Shown: positions 1 through 7,403, counted from the stretch's first letter. The stretch: DNA of 11,468 bases from an uncultured Clostridia bacterium (GCA_937914815.1 CALDMI010000131.1:1-11468), one strand, 5' to 3'. The notes: generated by a model not told the origin, from the sequence alone. A program made the numbers and translations.

Positions 1-57
1 ATACAGAAGCGCGAAGAGGACTTCGCCGCCGAGATCGAGAAAATGGTAAAGGGCTAA
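1..57 (+). CDS. 3' end of an unidentified protein-coding gene
   Basis: An open frame enters from the left edge and ends at TAA (55-57), giving the C-terminal peptide IQKREEDFAAEIEKMVKG. The peptide is charged and looks helical. A strong hairpin terminator follows 32 bases after the stop, which supports this being the true end of a rightward gene. The family cannot be told from 18 residues. The reading frame itself is inferred from the downstream terminator and the amphipathic composition. Confidence 0.6.
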   Translation: MQKREEDFAAEIEKMVKG

Positions 58-82
58 TCCCTGACCGAAAATAACCGCATAG

Positions 83-124
83 CGGTAAAACGGGAGAGAC
101 GTCGCGTCTCTCCCGTATATTTTT
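83..124 (+). terminator. Rho-independent terminator, first copy of a 34-base repeat
   Basis: A perfect 12-bp stem (90-101 paired with 105-116) has a TCG loop and is followed by TATTTTT. It lies just after the stop of the gene entering from the left. Positions 83-116 are identical, base for base, to 896-929. Confidence 0.85.
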
Positions 125-154
125 GTCCGTACATTGCTTTTTTGCACAAAGTTC

Positions 155-183
155 TTGACTTTCCTCCGCTTTTCCCTTATACT
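155..183 (+). promoter_or_regulatory. Sigma-A-type promoter for the 234-878 gene
   Basis: TTGACT (155-160) and TATACT (178-183) are separated by 17 bases. The start codon lies about 50 bases downstream. This places the gene in its own transcription unit, after the upstream terminator. Confidence 0.75.
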
Positions 184-233
184 CTTATTGAGAAGAAGTT
201 TTATATAACAATTTCAGAATAGGGGGAACTCAC

Positions 234-878
234 ATGAACGAAACACTCAAAGCATGGCTTACCGTCGGATTTTACCTGTGTGTCGCCGTCCTTATAATAG
301 TCATCGCCCTGAAATCCTATAAATACATTCGGGGCTTTCTGAAAAGGAGCTCGCTTCTCCGTAGAATAAAGAAAATATGCAAAACCCGCGGGTATCAGAT
401 CTCATACAGCAAAAATGCGCTGTTTTCGGCGCTCCGTCCGTCGGCGCAAAGCGAAATGCGGATAGTCGCCGGAGATAAAGAATATAACATAAAATTCGCG
501 GCTGCTCTAAAAAGAAAGGATACCTATACATTTACGGATATCGGTAGCTATTATACCTCGAATAACTTCAATCCGATTCTTGTGAGTCACGGGCACCCCG
601 CGTCCGGGCTTGCAATGAATAAGGACGAGAGCCGTAAACTCCGTATTCCGATAATTTTCCGCGCAAAAGATAATTATGTAAAAGAGGTTCATACCGGCGC
701 CCCGGCTGAATGTGTGCCGGAGGATAACGCCGTGAATATCCTGTGCGTCAATCCCGTGCCGATAAAGCTTGAAATCGTGAGGACAAACAGACCGGAGCAG
801 GCTTTTGACGGGGATGAGTTTATGGGATATGTGATTTACAGCGGGCAGGGGCTGTGCAGGCTCCTGTCGGGTGCGTGA
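234..878 (+). CDS. Membrane-anchored protein of unknown function, 214 aa
   Basis: The ATG at 234 is preceded by AGGGGG (221-226) at a suitable distance and by a clear promoter. Residues about 10-28 form one hydrophobic helix (LTVGFYLCVAVLIIVIAL), followed by a basic stretch (KSYKYIRGFLKRSSLLRRIKK). This suggests an N-terminal membrane anchor with the remaining ~180 residues in the cytoplasm. The soluble part is mixed alpha/beta in character, with no catalytic or metal motif that I recognise. There is no signal-peptidase site. The gene is monocistronic, with its own promoter and terminator. It faces the converging MFS gene and sits between two identical terminator repeats. I do not recognise a family, so the function is unknown. 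Confidence 0.8.
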   Translation: MNETLKAWLTVGFYLCVAVLIIVIALKSYKYIRGFLKRSSLLRRIKKICKTRGYQISYSKNALFSALRPSAQSEMRIVAGDKEYNIKFAAALKRKDTYTFTDIGSYYTSNNFNPILVSHGHPASGLAMNKDESRKLRIPIIFRAKDNYVKEVHTGAPAECVPEDNAVNILCVNPVPIKLEIVRTNRPEQAFDGDEFMGYVIYSGQGLCRLLSGA

Positions 879-895
879 CAGGAGGTTCACCTGCA

Positions 896-934
896 CGGTA
901 AAACGGGAGAGACGTCGCGTCTCTCCCGTTTTCT
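896..934. terminator. Bidirectional terminator between convergent genes, second copy of the 34-base repeat
   Basis: The 12-bp stem 903-914/918-929 has a TCG loop. On the plus strand it is followed by TTTTCTGTTTCT. On the minus strand the preceding AAAA gives a T-run, so the same hairpin can end the convergent MFS transcript. Positions 896-929 equal 83-116 exactly. Confidence 0.8.
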
Positions 935-955
935 GTTTCTCTCTTTTATCAAAAA

Positions 956-2281
956 TCAATTGCCCGCACTCACGGCATCGTCGCCGCCCGCGGCGTCGCC
1001 CTCGTTTGTTTTTTTGCCTTTATCTCCGCGCGCCGCGTCACCCCGGCGCATGAAGAATATAAGCAGCGCCACGGCAACCATAGCAATAAGCGGCACCGCC
1101 GTGCATATGAGCATTCCGACCTTCAGCCCGGCGACCGTCGCGTCCCCGGATATCAGCGACGCGAGATGAGAGAATTTCCCCTCTGCCACCGCGTCGGCAA
1201 TCGTCCCCACAATGTCGGGACCAAGGGTACAGCCAATGTCTCCGCCGAGCGCGAAGAGCGAGAACATCACCGTCCCCCCGTAGGCGAGTCTCTTTGCGCC
1301 GAGACTGTATGTCCCGGGCCAGAGTATCGCGACGGAAAAGCCGCAGAGCGCACACCCCGCGAGCGAGAGGGCGGGGAGGGGCGAGAGGGAAGTCATAAGG
1401 TAGGCTACGAGCGCAAGAGCGAAGGAGGCGAATATCCACCTCTCGAGCCGCATCCGCTCACCGAACAAGCCGTAGAGCAACCGCCCGAGCCCCATAAAGA
1501 GCGCAAACGCACAGGGACCGAGCAGGTCGCCGACCGTTTTCGTGATTCCGAGCCCCTGCTCCGCAAACAGCGACGCCCATTGCGACATCGCGAGCTCGCT
1601 CGCCCCGGCGCAGACCATGATTATCATCATAAGCCAGAAGAATTTGTCCTTCATAAGGTGGACGAGAGTGTGGCGGACGCCGACCTCCGCCGTCTCCCCG
1701 GAGAAAGAGTATATCGGCACAAAGCAGAACGCAATGCCGTTAAAAGCCGGGAGCAGTGCCCATATCATGGGCAGATACTGCCAGTTTCCGCGCCCGAAGA
1801 GCGCAAAATAGAGCGTCGAGAGAAGAATGACCCCCGCCTGCCCCCAGCAGTAAAAGGAGTGCATGACGCACATCGTGGAGGATTTTTTCTCGCCCGGCAG
1901 CGCTTCTACAAGCGGGCTGATTATTACCTCAATAAGCCCGCCGCCAATCGCGGAGATTACCGTCGGTATAAGAAGAGCTACAAACTTGTTCGCCATCACG
2001 GTGGGCAGAAATCCGAGGAGGAATAACCCCGCCGTCGCGAATATCTCCGCGCCGACCACCGCCCGGCGATAGCCTATTTTGTCAATAAACAGCGCGCTTG
2101 AAAAGTCCATGATTATCTGCATGACGAAATTCACGGTTATGAGCGCGCTTATCTCCGTCAGCGATATGCCGAGCTGCTCGCGGAATGTGACGAAGAGCAG
2201 GGGAGAGAGATTGTTTACAGCCGCCTGTACCATGTAGCTGATACATGACGACACAAACGTCTGCTTTGTTCCGAGTTTCAC
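956..2281 (-). CDS. MFS transporter, 12-helix permease
   Basis: This 441-residue protein is almost entirely hydrophobic helices in a 12-TM layout and belongs to the major facilitator superfamily. The cytoplasmic loop 2-3 carries the family's motif A in the form DKIGYRR (residues 67-73), following the helix that ends SSALFI. The general look (TM1 with QAAVNNLSPLLF) resembles Bacillota permeases loosely related to the FucP sugar/H+ group, but the substrate cannot be inferred. Residues about 412-441 are a low-complexity, Gly/Asp/Lys-rich cytoplasmic tail. The start is a GTG at 2281: upstream in frame a TGA comes before any other start, and the resulting N-terminus (MKLGTKQTF) fits the usual short lead into TM1. 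No Shine-Dalgarno is visible before it. The gene converges with the 234-878 gene and shares its terminator. Confidence 0.9.
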   Translation of the reverse strand: MKLGTKQTFVSSCISYMVQAAVNNLSPLLFVTFREQLGISLTEISALITVNFVMQIIMDFSSALFIDKIGYRRAVVGAEIFATAGLFLLGFLPTVMANKFVALLIPTVISAIGGGLIEVIISPLVEALPGEKKSSTMCVMHSFYCWGQAGVILLSTLYFALFGRGNWQYLPMIWALLPAFNGIAFCFVPIYSFSGETAEVGVRHTLVHLMKDKFFWLMMIIMVCAGASELAMSQWASLFAEQGLGITKTVGDLLGPCAFALFMGLGRLLYGLFGERMRLERWIFASFALALVAYLMTSLSPLPALSLAGCALCGFSVAILWPGTYSLGAKRLAYGGTVMFSLFALGGDIGCTLGPDIVGTIADAVAEGKFSHLASLISGDATVAGLKVGMLICTAVPLIAMVAVALLIFFMRRGDAARGDKGKKTNEGDAAGGDDAVSAGN

Positions 2282-2310
2282 TTTTTGTATAATCCGTTTC
2301 TGTTTTCATT

Positions 2311-2350
2311 AAAATCAGGCGCCGACACGGCGCCTGATTTTTGTTTTTTT
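2311..2350. terminator. Strong hairpin terminator upstream of the MFS gene
   Basis: A perfect 14-bp stem (2311-2324 with 2328-2341) has an ACA loop. On the plus strand it runs into TTTTTGTTTTTTT, an excellent terminator tail, although no rightward gene lies upstream. On the minus strand only four T follow before AATG. It could end the leftward transcript of the 2382-2897 gene, or partly attenuate read-through into the MFS gene. Confidence 0.75.
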
Positions 2351-2359
2351 GCCGAAAAG

Positions 2360-2381
2360 TACACCACCGTACCGGGGTGTA
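2360..2381. other. Small inverted repeat directly after the stop of the 2382-2897 gene
   Basis: TACACC (minus strand) pairs with GGTGTA across 22 bases, with one internal mismatch. It begins right after the TAA stop. It may protect the 3' end of the messenger or assist termination together with the stronger hairpin at 2311-2341. Confidence 0.4.
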
Positions 2382-2897
2382 TTATTTTCCGTCTTCGCCC
2401 TTGTAGAAGCTGACGGTGCCGCACCACGGGCACTTTCCTGCCTCCCCGCGAAATTCAAAGCGCGCCGCGCACGCGGGGCAGACCATAGTGTGGAGCTCTC
2501 CCTCCGGATCCTGCCGGCGGAGCGTGTCTCCGTCACGGATAAAGTCGGGAAGATACCCCTTTTCAAAGCAGAGGTCGAGCTTTGCGCGGATGTCCTCGGG
2601 CGAGAGGCGGGTGTGAGAGGCGAGCGCATCAACCGTCGATATCCCCATGCGCTCAATCGCCGAGACGAGCCCGAGGAGCGCGCGCTTGTTGCCGTATGTA
2701 ACCCAGAGCAGGGGCATAGCGTAAAAGTCCCCCGCCGTGAAAACTATTCCGAGTATCATAATAAGTTTGTTCAGCCACGAAACCGGCGTTATCCCCGTCG
2801 CCCCGAGGATTATCATCGGTATCCCGACGACAAAAAGACAGGAGCTTATGAGCGCTGCCAGAAAGTAGCCTTTTATAGTTTTGTTGAGCTTATCCAT
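2382..2897 (-). CDS. Two-helix membrane protein with winged-helix-like segment and C-terminal zinc ribbon, 171 aa
   Basis: Two hydrophobic segments at about residues 11-33 and 42-66 predict a helical hairpin in the membrane. Residues about 85-127 (STVDALASHTRLSPEDIRAKLDL and on) look like a winged-helix or PCI-like module, ending in a short beta wing (GDTLRRQD). The C-terminus has CPAC (140-143) and CPWC (156-159), a classic treble or zinc ribbon. The start is the ATG at 2897, chosen because GGAGGA (minus strand, 2906-2901) lies just before it; a possible upstream start at 2942 falls in the promoter's -10 region. A good promoter lies upstream. The architecture suggests a membrane-tethered binding or adaptor protein, but I know no assigned function. 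It precedes the MFS gene on the same strand. Confidence 0.8.
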   Translation of the reverse strand: MDKLNKTIKGYFLAALISSCLFVVGIPMIILGATGITPVSWLNKLIMILGIVFTAGDFYAMPLLWVTYGNKRALLGLVSAIERMGISTVDALASHTRLSPEDIRAKLDLCFEKGYLPDFIRDGDTLRRQDPEGELHTMVCPACAARFEFRGEAGKCPWCGTVSFYKGEDGK

Positions 2898-2942
2898 ATT
2901 TCCTCCGTGGGCGGTCTGTACCGCCGCCCGTATGTATATCAT

Positions 2943-2971
2943 ATTGTAACTGAAATAAACGAAAAAATCAA
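2943..2971 (-). promoter_or_regulatory. Sigma-A-type promoter for the zinc-ribbon membrane protein gene
   Basis: On the minus strand, TTGATT (2971-2966) and TACAAT (2948-2943) are separated by 17 bases. The predicted transcript starts about 40 bases before the ATG at 2897, which rules out the longer frame start at 2942. Confidence 0.75.
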
Positions 2972-3030
2972 GCCCGGAATGAGAAAAAATGTCGGGAAAA
3001 ACCGCTCCCGCATTTTACGGGGTCGCGCGT

Positions 3031-3046
3031 CATATATTCCTATATG
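3031..3046. other. Small inverted repeat in the divergent intergenic region
   Basis: CATATA and TATATG flank TTCC, giving a 16-base dyad between the divergent zinc-ribbon and flippase genes, 36 bases before the flippase start. It could be an operator or part of the flippase promoter. No convincing -35/-10 pair was found for the flippase gene. Confidence 0.3.
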
Positions 3047-3081
3047 TATGACCGCCGTCAGACTTTTATGGGAGGCACGGT

Positions 3082-4635
3082 ATGAAAAAAGACCTGAACA
3101 TCAAAAATAACGGGCTTGCCCGGTTTTTTATAAACGGCGCGACGCTTACCGCCGTCGCCCTCGCCGTGCGTTGCACCTCCGTTCTCTTTTCCGCATATGT
3201 GACCCGCGCGGCGGGAGAGGAGGGAGTAGGGCTCTTCACGCTTATAATGAATGTTTACGCCTTCGCAGTCACATTCTGCTCCGCGGGTATAAGCCTGACG
3301 GTCACCCGCCTCGTCGCGGAGGATATGGCGCGCGGCGGCGCGCGCTGCCCGGCGATACTCCGTTCCGCCGCGCTCTATGTCACGCTTATCGGCGGCGCGG
3401 CGACATTTCTCATGTTTTCCGGCGCGCCTCTCCTCGCCCGCTTCGCCATAGGCAGCCCCGCGACGGCGTCCGCCGTGCGCTACCTCTCGCTGACCCTCCT
3501 GCCGATAGCCTTCGGCTCTCTCTTCTCCGGATATTTCGTCGCCGTCCGCCGCGTAACGCGAAACGCGCTTATCTCCGTGGTTTCACAGGCGGCGCGCGTC
3601 ATAATGACATTTGCCGTATTGAATATGATAAATTCCGCGGACGCTGTGGCGTGTGCCCGCGCCCTCTGCGCCGCCATACTCGTTACCGAGGGGCTGACCT
3701 TCTTTTTCAGTGCCTTTCTTTATGCCCTTGACAGAAAAAAACACCCGGCGCTCCTCCTCGCCCCGGCGACGGAGCCGCCCGCCTCCGCATGGCGTGAGGT
3801 CTGCGCCACGGCGCTCCCCCTCTGTATCTCCGCCTGCATTCGCTCCGCTCTCGTGACGGCAGAGCATGTTATGATACCGTGGGGTCTCGTCCGCGCGGGC
3901 GAGAGCCGTGCGGGCGCGCTCGCGCTCTATGGGCTCCTGCACGGAATGGCGCTCCCGATAATCCTCTTTCCGATAGCCCCCCTGACCTCGTTCTCCGGGC
4001 TCCTCGTCCCGGAGTTCGCCGGGAGCCTCGCCGCAGGGGATAGCCGACGCATGGAGCGCATGTGCCGCCGCGCGACAGAGGCGACGCTTATATATTCGGT
4101 GGGCGTCGCGGTCTTTATCCTCCTCTTTTCGGAGGAGATAGGATATATCCTCTATGATTCCTATTCGGCAGGGAAGTACATAGCCATTCTTGCCCCCGTC
4201 ATACCGATAATGTATCTCGACCACCTGACCGACGCAATGTTAAAGGGCGTCGGAGAGCAGGTCTATTCCATGTGGGTGAATATTGCCGACGCCGCAATCT
4301 CCGTCGTCCTCGTCCTTATCCTTATACCCGTGATGGGCATATCCGGCTACGCTACCGTAATCCTCGGTATGGAGGGCTTTAATTTTGCCCTCTCCGCGCT
4401 CCGCCTCAGATGGCGCGTCCGCGTGCGCGCCGACCTTGTAACCTCGTTTCTTCGCCCGCTCCTCGCCGCCTCCGTCGCCGCGGGACTAACGCGACAGATC
4501 TTCTCAATGAACGGTGAGCTGACCACCCCGCGCTGGCTTGTCTTGAAGGGAATATTCGCCGCCGTCTCTTATGTCGCCCTGCTTCTTGCCCTGCGCCCGC
4601 TGTTTTTCCTCCGTCGCCGCATGCCGGAGAAATGA
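3082..4635 (+). CDS. SpoVB/MurJ-type lipid flippase (MOP superfamily, polysaccharide biosynthesis protein)
   Basis: The protein has 517 residues, essentially the same length as Bacillus SpoVB (about 518), and is predicted to have about 14 membrane helices. The N-terminal signature is typical of the SpoVB branch: a charged turn GEEGVGLFTLI (45-55), then CSAGISLTVTRLVAE (66-80). A later segment, LDHLTDAMLKGVGEQ, matches the family's central re-entrant region. Members flip undecaprenyl-linked precursors such as lipid II across the membrane; SpoVB itself acts in spore cortex formation. This protein could instead be a vegetative paralogue of the YtgP/YkvU kind. GGGAGG (3070-3075) sits 6 bases before the ATG. 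The nearest downstream gene has its own promoter, so this one is probably transcribed alone. No terminator is visible after its stop. Confidence 0.85.
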   Translation: MKKDLNIKNNGLARFFINGATLTAVALAVRCTSVLFSAYVTRAAGEEGVGLFTLIMNVYAFAVTFCSAGISLTVTRLVAEDMARGGARCPAILRSAALYVTLIGGAATFLMFSGAPLLARFAIGSPATASAVRYLSLTLLPIAFGSLFSGYFVAVRRVTRNALISVVSQAARVIMTFAVLNMINSADAVACARALCAAILVTEGLTFFFSAFLYALDRKKHPALLLAPATEPPASAWREVCATALPLCISACIRSALVTAEHVMIPWGLVRAGESRAGALALYGLLHGMALPIILFPIAPLTSFSGLLVPEFAGSLAAGDSRRMERMCRRATEATLIYSVGVAVFILLFSEEIGYILYDSYSAGKYIAILAPVIPIMYLDHLTDAMLKGVGEQVYSMWVNIADAAISVVLVLILIPVMGISGYATVILGMEGFNFALSALRLRWRVRVRADLVTSFLRPLLAASVAAGLTRQIFSMNGELTTPRWLVLKGIFAAVSYVALLLALRPLFFLRRRMPEK

Positions 4636-4671
4636 TAAATCAGGAAAACTCCCGAAAATGTTGCCGGTCGG

Positions 4672-4700
4672 TTGACAAAATTCATAATATATGATAGAAT
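4672..4700 (+). promoter_or_regulatory. Consensus sigma-A promoter of the CNNM-CNNM-SLOG operon
   Basis: TTGACA (4672-4677) and TAGAAT (4695-4700) are separated by exactly 17 bases. It starts 36 bases after the flippase stop. Because the promoter covers the upstream alternative start (TTG at 4672), translation must begin further down. Confidence 0.85.
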
Positions 4701-4734
4701 AGTAAGTAATTTAACCGTAGCGGACTTTCCGCAT

Positions 4735-4741
4735 AAAGGAG
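4735..4741 (+). promoter_or_regulatory. Ribosome binding site setting the start at 4756
   Basis: AAAGGAG lies 14 bases before the ATG at 4756. The spacing is longer than usual, but this is the only start downstream of the promoter with a plausible site; the GTG at 4741 overlaps the site itself. Confidence 0.55.
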
Positions 4742-4755
4742 TGTGGTTTTTCCAA

Positions 4756-6117
4756 ATGGACCCAAGCAGTTTGGTCCCCCTGTTATTTGTCTACATCTTA
4801 CTTGTCATAGGCTCTGCCTTTTTCTCGATGTCAGAGATGACGTTCTCGTCGATAACGAAGATAAAGCTTCGTGCGCTTGAGGACGAGAACCCGAAAAAGG
4901 TGAAGGGGGCAATGGCTGTTCTCGAAAACTTTGACCTGTCGCTTACGACCCTTCTCATAGGTAACAATATAATGAATGTCGGATGCGCGACGGTCGCGAC
5001 TATCATTTCTGCGCGCGTGTTCAGAATGATGCATGACTCCGGGGCGACCGTGGCACAGTCCACGGTGACCGTAATAGGCACGATCCTGACGACCGTAATT
5101 ATATTTATTTTCGGGGAGATATTCCCGAAAACCTACGCGAAAGATAATACGGAGAAGCTTGCGCTTTCGCTTGCGGGCGCGGTGCGCACTATAATAGTCA
5201 TTCTTTATCCTTTGGGGATTCTGTTTGTAGGAATATCCAAGCTTCTGGATAAGCTCCTCGGCGGCGAACAAGAGCCGTCGGTGACAGAGGAGGAACTGTC
5301 CGCAATTATAGAAAATTCGGAGGAGACCGGCGTTCTCGATGAGGACGAGGTCGACCTTCTTCAGTCCGCGCTTGAGTTCCCGGATACGACGGTCGCGGAT
5401 GTGCTCACTCTGCGCGACGATGTCGTATGGATAGATGCGTCGCTGACGAAGGAGCAGGTTTTTGAGAAGATACGCGGGACATCATATTCGCGTCTCCCGG
5501 TCTGCCGCGGCTCTCTTGACCGCTGCGTCGGAATACTCAGGACGAACGACTTTCTGAAAGCCTATATATCCGGTACATATACAAAGCTTATACGCCTCCT
5601 GCGTAAGCCGTTCTATACAACTCTCACCGCGTCGATAAACGACTTGAAGGACGAGATGAGCGGGAAGAGACAGCATATAGCCCTCGTCCGCGATAAGAGT
5701 GGGGATAAGGTTATAGGCGTCGTCACAATGGAAGACTTTCTTGAGGAACTTGTCGGCGAGATATTCGATGAGTCGGATGTCGTTGACGACGATTTTCAGC
5801 GCCTCGGCGGCGATTATTTTGATGTGTCGGGTAAGCTCCCGCTCGGGGAGATGTTCCGCCGCATGAAATATAAGCCGAAGAGCGCCGCCCCGACGCATAA
5901 GCTCGTCTCGACGTGGATAATGGAACAGCTCGGCGGTCTGCCCGAGGAGGGAGACAGCTTCGAGTGGGAGGAGCTGACCGTCGAGGTCGGGGAGACGGAG
6001 CAAAACCGCGTCACAAGGGCAACGGTAAAGCTTGCTAACCCCGCGATAGATATAGATGAGCCGGAGGACGGCTCAGCGACGGATAATAAGGACAATGCGG
6101 GAGGTGAGGCGAAATGA
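4756..6117 (+). CDS. CNNM-CBS-CorC family membrane protein (hemolysin C/CorC family), diverged copy
   Basis: The protein is 453 aa. The N-terminal CNNM (DUF21) transmembrane domain spans about 1-165, with family hallmarks SMSEMTFSS (24-32), GNNIMN (69-74) and FGEIFPKT (119-126). A CBS pair follows at about 212-335 and a CorC_HlyC domain at about 345-428, then an acidic tail. The family is linked to Mg2+ export or homeostasis (bacterial CNNM orthologues, CorC/MpfA). Compared with its neighbour this copy has diverged: the first CBS has LTLRDDV where the family normally has MTPR, and the second has DKSGDKVIGVVTMED in place of the usual DEYGGxxGvvT. Nucleotide or metal sensing may therefore be altered. 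Its stop overlaps the start of the next gene by 4 bases (ATGA), so the two are translationally coupled. Confidence 0.92.
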   Translation: MDPSSLVPLLFVYILLVIGSAFFSMSEMTFSSITKIKLRALEDENPKKVKGAMAVLENFDLSLTTLLIGNNIMNVGCATVATIISARVFRMMHDSGATVAQSTVTVIGTILTTVIIFIFGEIFPKTYAKDNTEKLALSLAGAVRTIIVILYPLGILFVGISKLLDKLLGGEQEPSVTEEELSAIIENSEETGVLDEDEVDLLQSALEFPDTTVADVLTLRDDVVWIDASLTKEQVFEKIRGTSYSRLPVCRGSLDRCVGILRTNDFLKAYISGTYTKLIRLLRKPFYTTLTASINDLKDEMSGKRQHIALVRDKSGDKVIGVVTMEDFLEELVGEIFDESDVVDDDFQRLGGDYFDVSGKLPLGEMFRRMKYKPKSAAPTHKLVSTWIMEQLGGLPEEGDSFEWEELTVEVGETEQNRVTRATVKLANPAIDIDEPEDGSATDNKDNAGGEAK

Positions 6118-7403
6118 TAGCTGCATCTCTTGTCGCATGTGTCATACTTGTGCTTTTCTCCGCGTTCTTCTCATCCGCGGAGATAGCGCTGACATCGCTT
6201 AACAGGCTCCGCCTGTCGAAGCTCTCTGAGTCGGGCTCAAAAACCGCGAAAATGACCGAGAAAATAGAGGAGAGGGACACCCTTGCGCTCTCGACAATCC
6301 TTGTCGGGAACAATGTCGTGAATATTGTCCTTTCCTCGATAGCAACCTCTGTTTTTCTGTCCGTCCTTTCGGACAGTATGACGGAGGCTGTGATAGGTAC
6401 CGTCTCGACCGCGGTTGTCACCGTGGTGCTCCTGATATTCGGCGAGATAATACCGAAAATAGTGGGAAAGCGCATGTCGCTCCCCCTCGCCCGCGCTTTT
6501 TCATACCCCCTCTGGGTGATAATGATAATTCTCCGTCCGCTTACAATGGTGATAACCGCGTTTGTAAACCTCGTGGCTAAAATATGGCGCCGCGGAAAGC
6601 CGGAGGAGCCGGAGGTCTCGGAGGATGAACTCTCGGCTATCATAGAGACGGTAGAGGAAGAGGGCGTTATAGATGAGAATAAGGGCGACCTTCTTCATTC
6701 CGCCCTCGATTTCTCCGACAGGACGGTGGAGGATATTCTGACCCCGCGCGTCGACCTTGAGGCTCTCGATGTAGAGGACGATGTCTCGGATGTCATAGAA
6801 CAGCTCCTTCATTCAAATCATTCGCGCTTCCCGGTCTACCGTGATACGGTTGACCATATAATAGGCGTTTTGTACCTCGCCCCGTTCCTGAAGGCGGTGG
6901 CAGAGCACGGGCGCGAGAATGTAAAGCTTGAGGACAGTATAATAAAGACCGACTTCGTCCATAAGACGACAAAACTGCCGGACGCGCTTGAACGCATGAG
7001 AGAGCTGAAAATGCATATGCTCGTTGTCCTTGACGAATACGGCGGGACGCTCGGCGTCGTCACAATGGAGGATATCCTTGAGGACATCGTCGGCGATATA
7101 TGGGACGAGACCGATGTTATCGAGAATGAGATAACCGAGGTTTCGGAGAATACCTACGATGTCTTAGGGCATACGAATATTGAGGATTTCTTTGACGAGA
7201 TAGATTTCCGCGATCACGAATTTGAGAGCGAGTATACCACCGTCGGCGGCTGGGCTGTCGAGATGCTGTGTGAGGATCCGCATGTCGGCGATACCTTCAC
7301 ATATAAGCGACTTGAGGTCACCGTCACGGAAATGGGCGATAACATTATTGAGAAGCTCCGCGTAAAGGTTCTTCCTGAGGAAGAGGAGAGCGGAGAAGAG
7401 TAG
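6114..7403 (+). CDS. CNNM-CBS-CorC family membrane protein, canonical copy
   Basis: This 429-residue protein is a paralogue of the preceding one. Its CNNM transmembrane domain (about 1-155) has FFSSAEIALTSLNRLRL (18-34), GNNVVN (65-70) and FGEIIPK (109-115). The CBS pair lies at about 203-325, with LTPRVDLEALD (209-219) and LDEYGGTLGVVTMED (306-320) fully matching the family. The CorC_HlyC domain spans about 335-420, and the tail is Glu-rich. It probably functions in Mg2+/divalent-cation efflux or homeostasis at the cytoplasmic membrane. A strong GGGAGGTGAGG lies just before the ATG, inside the end of the upstream gene; the two frames overlap by 4 bases. Both copies may form a heteromer, since CNNM proteins are dimers, but that is inference. 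Confidence 0.93.
   Translation: MIAASLVACVILVLFSAFFSSAEIALTSLNRLRLSKLSESGSKTAKMTEKIEERDTLALSTILVGNNVVNIVLSSIATSVFLSVLSDSMTEAVIGTVSTAVVTVVLLIFGEIIPKIVGKRMSLPLARAFSYPLWVIMIILRPLTMVITAFVNLVAKIWRRGKPEEPEVSEDELSAIIETVEEEGVIDENKGDLLHSALDFSDRTVEDILTPRVDLEALDVEDDVSDVIEQLLHSNHSRFPVYRDTVDHIIGVLYLAPFLKAVAEHGRENVKLEDSIIKTDFVHKTTKLPDALERMRELKMHMLVVLDEYGGTLGVVTMEDILEDIVGDIWDETDVIENEITEVSENTYDVLGHTNIEDFFDEIDFRDHEFESEYTTVGGWAVEMLCEDPHVGDTFTYKRLEVTVTEMGDNIIEKLRVKVLPEEEESGEE

Noticed and set aside
1166..2026. Long plus-strand open frame (286 codons) opposite the MFS gene
   Set aside because: Its product is a low-complexity Arg/Glu/Pro-rich peptide, the usual result of reading a GC-rich membrane-protein gene backwards. 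It has no start site, and the MFS frame is clearly the real one.
3029..3058. Sporulation sigma-E promoter before the SpoVB-like gene
   Set aside because: GTCATATA resembles a sigma-E -35, but no CATACA-like -10 follows at 14-15 bases.
2349..3110. Plus-strand open frame across the zinc-ribbon gene and into the flippase start
   Set aside because: It is antisense to a gene with a recognisable zinc ribbon, has no ribosome site, and overlaps the well-supported flippase start.
3583..4224. Minus-strand frame of 213 codons inside the flippase gene
   Set aside because: It is a charged, Arg/Glu/Gly-rich shadow of membrane helices with no domain or start signal.
4672..4755. N-terminal extension of the first CNNM protein
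   Set aside because: The extension would start at TTG within the -35 element of a consensus promoter, so this stretch is not in the mRNA from the start.
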